Shown here: piece by piece, positions 58,684 through 64,000 of the stretch | Layout: the number at the start of each line of letters is the position of its first letter | Position numbering within the stretch: position 1 is the stretch's first letter | NCBI GenBank assembly: GCA_020248915.1 | Contig: JADCGP010000017.1 | Coordinates: 124,001-188,000 of the forward strand | DNA length: 64,000 nt | Direction of reading: 5' to 3' | Source of the DNA: Rubrivivax sp. | GTDB lineage: Bacteria; Pseudomonadota; Gammaproteobacteria; Burkholderiales; Burkholderiaceae_C | Notes under the pieces: generated by a model | The model's database searches: none | Told to the model about the DNA's origin: nothing | Seen by the model: the letters and a program-made list of their open reading frames with translations, nothing else | Made by a program: the position numbers and the translations under genes

Positions 58684-59309
58684 TCCTGATCAACCTGCTG
58701 CCGCACCGGGCGGAGAAACGCCGCCAGCGTCGGCAAGCGTTCTTCGTCGGCGTCGGCATGGCGGCGGGCGTCGGGCTGGCGGTCGTCGCGGTGTGGTTCT
58801 CGGTGGTGCAGAAGCTGATCTCCGACCAGGAGTCGCGCAACGCGATGCTGAAGGCCGAGATCACGCGCGTGGACGCCCAGATCAAGGACGTGGCCAACCT
58901 CCGCGCCGAGATCGAGACCCTGAAGGCCCGCCAACGCGCCGTGGAGGACCTGCAGGCCGACCGCAACATGCCGGTGCACCTGCTGGGCGAGCTGGTCCGT
59001 CAGACACCGGAAGGCGTCTACCTGACCGCCATGCGCCAGAACAGCGAGGTCGTCACGCTGACGGGCATCGCGCAGACCAACGAGCGGGTGTCGGAGTTCC
59101 TGCGCAACGTGCAGAACAACTCGCCCTGGCTCGAGAAGCCCGATCTGGTCGAGATCAAGTCCGTTTCGTCGACCGGGGCCAACCGCGAGCAGCGCCGCCT
59201 GTTCGACTTCACGATGCGGGTGACGCTCAAGCGCGCCCCGGCCCCGAGTCCCGCGATCCCTGCCGCCGCCGGCGCCCCTGCGCCGGCAGCCGCGGCGAAG
59301 TCCCCCTGA
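58680..59309 (+). CDS. pilN: Type IV pilus assembly protein PilN
   Basis: PilN (209 aa), a bitopic inner-membrane protein that pairs with PilO. The cytoplasmic ILINLLPHR motif binds PilM. A transmembrane helix (about 22-44) precedes a coiled coil (about 45-90, ITRVDAQIKDVANLRAEIET) and a ferredoxin-like domain (VYLTAMRQNSEVVTLTGIAQ). GTG start overlapping pilM. A Pro/Ala-rich tail ends the protein. Confidence 0.95.
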   Translation: MILINLLPHRAEKRRQRRQAFFVGVGMAAGVGLAVVAVWFSVVQKLISDQESRNAMLKAEITRVDAQIKDVANLRAEIETLKARQRAVEDLQADRNMPVHLLGELVRQTPEGVYLTAMRQNSEVVTLTGIAQTNERVSEFLRNVQNNSPWLEKPDLVEIKSVSSTGANREQRRLFDFTMRVTLKRAPAPSPAIPAAAGAPAPAAAAKSP

Positions 59310-59316
59310 GCGCGCC

Positions 59317-60000
59317 ATGGCCAAATCATTGCCGATCGGCTTCGAGCTCAGCGGCCTGTTCGAACAGGCCGCCGGGCAGTTCCGCAACCTCGACACCCGC
59401 GACCCCGGCCAGTGGCCGCTGCTGCCGCGGGCTGCCGCCTGGGCCGGTGTCGTCGCGATCGTCCTCTTCGCCGGCTACATGGCGCTGCTCAAGAGCGCGC
59501 ACGAGACGCTCGGCGAGGAGCGCAACCGCGAACCGCAGCTCAAGGCCGACTACCGCAGCCGGCTGGCGATGGCGGGCAACCTGGCCGAGCTGCGCAAGCA
59601 GAGGCTGCAGGTCCAGGAGTACGTGACCCAGCTGGAGAAGCAGCTGCCGAGCAAGGCCGACATGGACGCGCTGCTGTCCGACATCAACCAGGCCGGCCTC
59701 GGCCGCGGCCTGCTGTTCGAGCTGTTCCGGCCCGGGCAGCTTCTCGTTCGCGACTACTACGCCGAGCTGCCGATCTCCATCCGCGTCAGCGGCCGCTATC
59801 ACGACATCGGGGCGTTCGCCGCCGACGTGGCAAACCTGTCACGCATCGTGACCCTGCACAACCTGACCCTGACCCCGCCGCGCGACTCGAGCGGCCTGAT
59901 CGCGATGGACGCCACCGCGCGCACCTATCGCTACCTCGACAAGACCGAGATCGACGCCCAGCAGAAGGCCCAGCCGGCCGCGAAGGGGGAGCGCAAGTGA
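59317..60000 (+). CDS. pilO: Type IV pilus assembly protein PilO
   Basis: PilO (227 aa), partner of PilN. A cytoplasmic N-terminus leads to a transmembrane helix at about 40-62, a coiled coil at about 65-115 (QVQEYVTQLEKQLPSKADMD) and a periplasmic domain with LPISIRVSGRYHDIGAFAAD, the PilO signature. Seven bases after pilN; its stop overlaps pilP (GTGA). Confidence 0.95.
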   Translation: MAKSLPIGFELSGLFEQAAGQFRNLDTRDPGQWPLLPRAAAWAGVVAIVLFAGYMALLKSAHETLGEERNREPQLKADYRSRLAMAGNLAELRKQRLQVQEYVTQLEKQLPSKADMDALLSDINQAGLGRGLLFELFRPGQLLVRDYYAELPISIRVSGRYHDIGAFAADVANLSRIVTLHNLTLTPPRDSSGLIAMDATARTYRYLDKTEIDAQQKAQPAAKGERK

Positions 60001-60560
60001 GCGCGCCCTCGATGACCGCCGCGGCCGCGCGCAAGGCGCCAGCTGCACTCGCGCTGGCGCTCGCAGCGGGCCTGCTGGCCGGCTGCGCCGGCGAGTCCGA
60101 GGAACTGCAGGCCTGGATGGAGCGCCAGCGCAACCAGGTCACGCCGAGCGTGCCGCCTCTGGTTCCGCCCAAGCGCTTCGAACCCCAGCCGTACACCCAG
60201 GCGGAGGCCGTCGAGCCCTTCAGCACCCAGAAGCTGACGGTGGCGCTCAAGCAGGAGGCGCGGCAGCCGAACTCCCTGCTGGCGACCGAGCTGAACCGGC
60301 GCAAGGAACCGCTGGAGGCTTTCCCGTTGGACGGCATGGCGATGGTGGGCAGCGTGACCAAGCAGGGGGTGCCGTATGCACTGCTGCGCGTGGATGCCCT
60401 GCTCTACCAGGTCAAGGTGGGCGACCACCTCGGCCAGAACTACGGCCGCGTCACCCGGATCAGCGAGACCGAGATCGTGCTGCGCGAGGTGATCCAGGAT
60501 GCCGGGGGCGAGTGGATCGAGCGCCCGGCAACGCTGCAGCTGCAGGAGACGGCGCGATGA
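59997..60560 (+). CDS. pilP: Type IV pilus lipoprotein PilP
   Basis: PilP (187 aa) is the inner-membrane lipoprotein that connects PilN/PilO to PilQ. The lipobox GLLAGC gives lipidated Cys30. Then come EELQAWMERQRNQV (disordered PilN/O-binding segment) and a C-terminal beta domain with YALLRVDALLYQVKVGDHLG and RISETEIVLREV. GTG start overlaps pilO; a second start, ATG five codons on, is possible. Its stop overlaps pilQ (ATGA). Confidence 0.94.
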   Translation: MSAPSMTAAAARKAPAALALALAAGLLAGCAGESEELQAWMERQRNQVTPSVPPLVPPKRFEPQPYTQAEAVEPFSTQKLTVALKQEARQPNSLLATELNRRKEPLEAFPLDGMAMVGSVTKQGVPYALLRVDALLYQVKVGDHLGQNYGRVTRISETEIVLREVIQDAGGEWIERPATLQLQETAR

Positions 60561-62749
60561 GCACCAGAGTCGAGGAGTTCCAAACGATGTTTGCCCGATG
60601 GCGCGCCGCCGCCGCACTGGCCACGATCGCGCTGGCCGCGCCTGCGGGCGCGTGGGCCCAGAACGCGATCCAGTCGATCACGAGCATGCAGCAGGCCGGC
60701 ACCGAGGTCGTGCGGGTCGAGCTGTCCGAGCCGCTGGCCGCCGTGCCCAACGGGTTCTCCATCCAGCAGCCGCCGCGCATCGCGATCGACCTGCCCGGCG
60801 TCGGCAACGCCACGGGCCGCAGCAACCTCGAGATCAACCAGGGCAACCTGCGCTCGGCCAGCGTGGCCGTGGCCGGCGACCGCACCCGCCTGGTGCTGAA
60901 CCTGAAGCAGGCCTCCGGGTACCGGGCGCAGCTGCAGGGCAAGGCGCTGCTGATCGTTCTGGACGGTGCCAGCGGACCCGCCGTGGCCGCCGCCCCGTCC
61001 GCCGCCGCCGATGCCTCGGTGCACTTCGCACCTGCGCAGAACACGACACCCCAGGGCCTGCGCGACATCGACTTCCGGCGCGGCACGGACGGTGCCGGGC
61101 GCATCGTCGTCAGCCTGCCGAGCGCGCAGGTGGGCGTCGACATCCGGCAGCAGGGGCAGTCGCTGGTGGTGGAGTTCCTGCGCTCGACGCTGCCCGAGAA
61201 CCTCCGCCGCCGGCTCGACGTGACCGACTTCGGCACCCCGATCCGCACCGTGTCCACGTTCCCCAGCGGCGATCGCGTCCGCATGGTCGTCGAGCCGACC
61301 GGGGCCTGGGAGCACAGCGCCTACCAGACCGACAACCAGTTCGTGCTCGAGGTGCGGCCGGTCAAGGTCGACCCGAACAAGCTGACCCAGGGCGCCGGCT
61401 TCTCCGGAGAGAAGCTCAGCCTGAATTTCCAGAACATCGAGGTCCGGGCGCTGCTGCAGGTCATCGCCGACTTCACGAACTTCAACGTCGTGACCAGCGA
61501 CACCGTCACCGGCAGCGTCACGCTGCGGCTGAAGGACGTGCCCTGGGACCAGGCGCTCGACATCATCCTCCAGAGCAAGGGCCTGGGCGTGCGCAAGAAC
61601 GGCAACGTGCTGTGGATCGCGCCGAAGGACGAGCTGACGGCCAAGGAGCAGCTCGACCTGGAGGCCCGCAAGAAGGTCGCCGAGCTCGAGCCGCTGCGCA
61701 CGCAGGCCTTCCAGCTCAACTACACGAAGGCTGAGGAAGTGGCGCGCGGCCTGATCGGCAGCGGATCGGCCCAGGGCGGCGGCGGCGGCGCGACCTCGAC
61801 CCGCATCCTGTCGCCGCGCGGCAGCGTGATCTCGGAGTCGCGGACCAACCAGCTGTTCGTCAGCGACATCCCCTCCAAGCTCGAGGAGGTGCAGTCGCTG
61901 ATCCAGCGCATCGACATCCCGGTGCGCCAGGTGCTGATCGAGGCCCGCATCGTCGAGGCCGATGACAGCTTCGGGCGTGCGCTCGGTGTCAAGCTCGGCG
62001 CCGTAGACGCCCGCGGCATCCGGGGCGGCGTGCCGGGCTACAACCTGGGCGGCAACAACTACGCGGCCATCGGCGGCAACTACAACGCGATCAACACCAC
62101 GGTGGGCCTGCTGCCGCCGCCGATCCCGGTGCCCGACTCTCAGTTCGTCAACCTGCCGGCCAACGTCAGCAACAGTGCCTTCGGCGGCTCGTCGGCGGCC
62201 ACCTTCGCGCTGTCCCTGTTCAGCGCCACGGCCAACCGCTTCCTGAACCTGGAGCTGTCGGCGCTGGAGAGCGAGGGCCGCGGCAAGATCATCTCGAGCC
62301 CGCGGGTGATCACGGCCGACCAGGTCAAGGCGCTGATCGAGCAGGGCGAGGAACTGCCCTACCAGGCCGCCACCTCCAGTGGCGCGACCTCGGTGCAGTT
62401 CCGCAAGGCCAACCTGAAGCTCGAAGTCGTGCCGCAGATCACGCCCGAGGGCAACGTGATCCTGGACGTGGACGTCAACAAGGACAGCGTCGGCCGCTCG
62501 ACGGTGGCGGGCTTTGCGATCGACACGAAGCACGTCAAGACCCAGGTGCTGGTGGAGAACGGCGGCACCGTGGTGATCGGTGGCATCTTCACGCAGACCG
62601 AGCGCGACACGCTCAACAAGGTGCCGCTGCTGGGCGACATCCCCTACCTGGGCCTGCTGTTCCAGAACAAGGTGCGCTCGACCAGCCGGACCGAACTGCT
62701 GGTGTTCATCACACCGAAGATCGTCACCGATCGCTCGGTCACGCGCTGA
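60557..62749 (+). CDS. pilQ: Type IV pilus secretin PilQ
   Basis: PilQ (730 aa) is the outer-membrane secretin of type IV pili. Signal peptide about 1-34 (cleavage AWA-QN). Two AMIN domains (about 40-140 and 170-265), an N0/STN domain (KLSLNFQNIEVRALLQVIAD, about 285-355), an N1 domain, and the secretin core (about 470-725: KIISSPRVITADQ, ASGATSVQFRKANLKLEVVP, VPLLGDIPYLGLLF). AGGAGA precedes the ATG, which overlaps the pilP stop. Last gene of the pil operon. Confidence 0.96.
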   Translation: MSTRVEEFQTMFARWRAAAALATIALAAPAGAWAQNAIQSITSMQQAGTEVVRVELSEPLAAVPNGFSIQQPPRIAIDLPGVGNATGRSNLEINQGNLRSASVAVAGDRTRLVLNLKQASGYRAQLQGKALLIVLDGASGPAVAAAPSAAADASVHFAPAQNTTPQGLRDIDFRRGTDGAGRIVVSLPSAQVGVDIRQQGQSLVVEFLRSTLPENLRRRLDVTDFGTPIRTVSTFPSGDRVRMVVEPTGAWEHSAYQTDNQFVLEVRPVKVDPNKLTQGAGFSGEKLSLNFQNIEVRALLQVIADFTNFNVVTSDTVTGSVTLRLKDVPWDQALDIILQSKGLGVRKNGNVLWIAPKDELTAKEQLDLEARKKVAELEPLRTQAFQLNYTKAEEVARGLIGSGSAQGGGGGATSTRILSPRGSVISESRTNQLFVSDIPSKLEEVQSLIQRIDIPVRQVLIEARIVEADDSFGRALGVKLGAVDARGIRGGVPGYNLGGNNYAAIGGNYNAINTTVGLLPPPIPVPDSQFVNLPANVSNSAFGGSSAATFALSLFSATANRFLNLELSALESEGRGKIISSPRVITADQVKALIEQGEELPYQAATSSGATSVQFRKANLKLEVVPQITPEGNVILDVDVNKDSVGRSTVAGFAIDTKHVKTQVLVENGGTVVIGGIFTQTERDTLNKVPLLGDIPYLGLLFQNKVRSTSRTELLVFITPKIVTDRSVTR

Positions 62750-62765
62750 GGGCGAGCCGGACCGG

Positions 62766-62813
62766 CATCGACAGGATGAAGCCGATGAACATCGACAGGA
62801 TGAAGCCGATGAA
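62766..62813 (+). repeat. Perfect tandem duplication of a 24-bp translation-start module
   Basis: Two identical 24-base units follow each other directly, each with AGGA, eight bases, then ATG. The second copy supplies the likely ribosome binding site and start of the Ig-like lipoprotein. The unit is in frame (8 codons), so initiation at the first copy would make a longer N-terminus. Confidence 0.95.
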
Positions 62814-64000
62814 ATTTCTGAATTGGACGATGGGTGCCGCGCTGGCCCTGGGCCTGGCGGCCTGCGGCGGCGGCGGCGGGAACAGCGGAACGCCGGCATT
62901 CGGCGGGGGTGGCGGCAGCGCCGCGGCGGCGGCCGACCTGGTGCTCGAGCCGAGCGCGACGCAGATCGCCAACACCGGTGCGGCCTCGGTCACGCTGACG
63001 GTCACCGCGGTGGACGACAAGCGCGTCGCCGTGGCGGGCGCTGCCGTGACGGTGCAGGCCGACAACGACGGCGTGCTGACCCAGAGCTCGGCCGTCACCG
63101 ACGGGAACGGCCGCGTCCAGGCCACGCTGACGATCGGCAGCAACCGCGCGAACCGCGTGATCACGCTGTCGGCCTCATCGGGCTCGGCGTCGCGCTCGCA
63201 GCAGATCCAGGTCACCGGGACGCGGATCACGACCACGCTGGTGCCGGCCGTGGTGGCGCCCAGCACAGCGGCCCAGATCCAGTACCGCGTGGTCGACCAG
63301 GGCGGCAACCCGATGGTCGGCCAGGCGATCACGGTCTCGGCCCCGGGCCTGACGCCGGCCTCGGCCTCGGGCACCACCGGCAGCAACGGCGACTACACGT
63401 TCGACTACACCTCGTCGGCCACCGTAGGCAACTACCCGGTCGCCGTCACCGTGGGCGGGTTGAGCGAGACGCAGACCGTCGTGGTCCAGACTGCCGCGAG
63501 CGTGCCACCCGTCACGACGACTATCGCGTCGGCCAGTGTGTCGATCAATCCGAGTGTCGTGGGCGTCAACCTCGCGGGCTCCACCACCAACCGGGCCGAG
63601 GTGCGCGCGCGCTTCCTTGGACCGAACAACCAGCCGGTGCCCAACGTACGCGTTCGCTTCGACCTCGGTGGCGACCCCAACAGCATCGGCGGCACCTTCT
63701 CGACCGGCAGCACGACGCTGTACTCCGATGCCAATGGTGTCGTCACCACCGCCTACATCCCTGGGACGCTTTCCAGTCCGACCAACGGGGTGACGGTCCG
63801 CGCCTGCTATGGAACGACTGACACCGACCCGAACCTGTTGAACTGCACCACTCAAGCCAACCGCAAGCTTACGGTCGTTTCCGAGCCTCTCGGCGTGTCG
63901 ATCGGCACCAACGAACTGATCGTCGTCGAGGAACTGACCTACACCAAGCGACTGCTGGTGACCGTGGCCAACTCGGCCGGCAATGCGATGGCGGACGTTG
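62809..64000 (+). CDS. Ig-like (Big_1) repeat lipoprotein, partial
   Basis: The start of a surface or periplasmic protein that runs off the right edge (397 codons seen). The signal peptide ends in the lipobox LAAC with Cys19, followed by a Gly-rich linker. Then come repeated Ig-like domains of the invasin/intimin type: VLEPSATQIANTGAASVTLT, AAVTVQADNDGVLTQSSAVT, QGGNPMVGQAITVSAPG, QPVPNVRVRFDLGG, YSDANGVVTTAYIPG. Earlier in-frame ATGs at 62776, 62785 and 62800 are possible because of a 24-bp duplication. It follows pilQ by 59 bases, where aroK is often found, and may be co-transcribed. An adhesive or pilus-related role is inference. Confidence 0.82.
   Translation, partial: MKFLNWTMGAALALGLAACGGGGGNSGTPAFGGGGGSAAAAADLVLEPSATQIANTGAASVTLTVTAVDDKRVAVAGAAVTVQADNDGVLTQSSAVTDGNGRVQATLTIGSNRANRVITLSASSGSASRSQQIQVTGTRITTTLVPAVVAPSTAAQIQYRVVDQGGNPMVGQAITVSAPGLTPASASGTTGSNGDYTFDYTSSATVGNYPVAVTVGGLSETQTVVVQTAASVPPVTTTIASASVSINPSVVGVNLAGSTTNRAEVRARFLGPNNQPVPNVRVRFDLGGDPNSIGGTFSTGSTTLYSDANGVVTTAYIPGTLSSPTNGVTVRACYGTTDTDPNLLNCTTQANRKLTVVSEPLGVSIGTNELIVVEELTYTKRLLVTVANSAGNAMADV

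Overview
The window is very GC-rich chromosomal DNA of a photosynthetic betaproteobacterium. Bacteriochlorophyll genes in a Rubrivivax-type arrangement sit beside a typical Burkholderiales housekeeping cluster (fimV-truA-trpFBA-accD-folC-dedD-cvpA-purF-metZ-gltX), a complete type II secretion locus and a pilMNOPQ locus. I infer a purple bacterium close to Rubrivivax or its relatives; species cannot be fixed from sequence alone.

Layout. (1) 1-10.3 kb is part of a photosynthesis gene cluster. bchF-bchN-bchB run leftwards and ppaA/aerR-ppsR-bchG-pucC-like-bchP-ppsR-like run rightwards, from a shared control region with two facing PpsR-type sites. (2) 10.4-22.5 kb is one long leftward block: truA, trpF, trpB, trpA, accD, folC, dedD-like, cvpA, purF, metZ and gltX, then tRNA-Ala, tRNA-Glu, tRNA-Asp and a strong terminator. 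Start and stop codons overlap at most junctions. (3) fimV (22.6-25.1 kb) carries a large Pro-Ala microsatellite. (4) 25.6-37.0 kb is a full type II secretion set: gspG-H-I-J-K-L-M-N-D-E-F leftwards and gspC divergent. (5) 37.1-46.1 kb holds a CBS/DUF294 signalling protein with a DnaQ-type exonuclease, a CobT-like protein, ilvA, a candidate small RNA, an OsmC-like protein, coq7, a porin and a DUF3047 lipoprotein. (6) 46.2-50.2 kb is a dipeptide-type ABC transporter (two permeases, two ATPases, no binding protein). (7) 50.2-53.0 kb looks accessory: a decayed IS630-type transposase, then a two-gene cassette of a fold-III PLP decarboxylase and a four-helix membrane protein. (8) 53.0-64.0 kb returns to core genes: lysA, lptM-like, cyaY, mrcA (PBP1a), pilM-N-O-P-Q, and the start of an Ig-like repeat lipoprotein that runs off the window.

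How it works together. The left end makes bacteriochlorophyll (BchN/B dark reductase, BchF hydratase, BchG synthase, BchP reductase) and regulates it (AerR-type B12 protein, PpsR repressor, and a PpsR paralogue whose DNA-binding helix has been lost). The centre supplies tryptophan, purine, methionine, folate and fatty-acid precursors. The T2SS, FimV, PilMNOPQ and PBP1a handle envelope assembly and secretion. The most novel leads are the HTH-less PpsR paralogue, the decarboxylase/membrane-protein cassette beside the dead IS, the stand-alone small-RNA candidate, and the duplicated translation-start module before the Ig-like lipoprotein.
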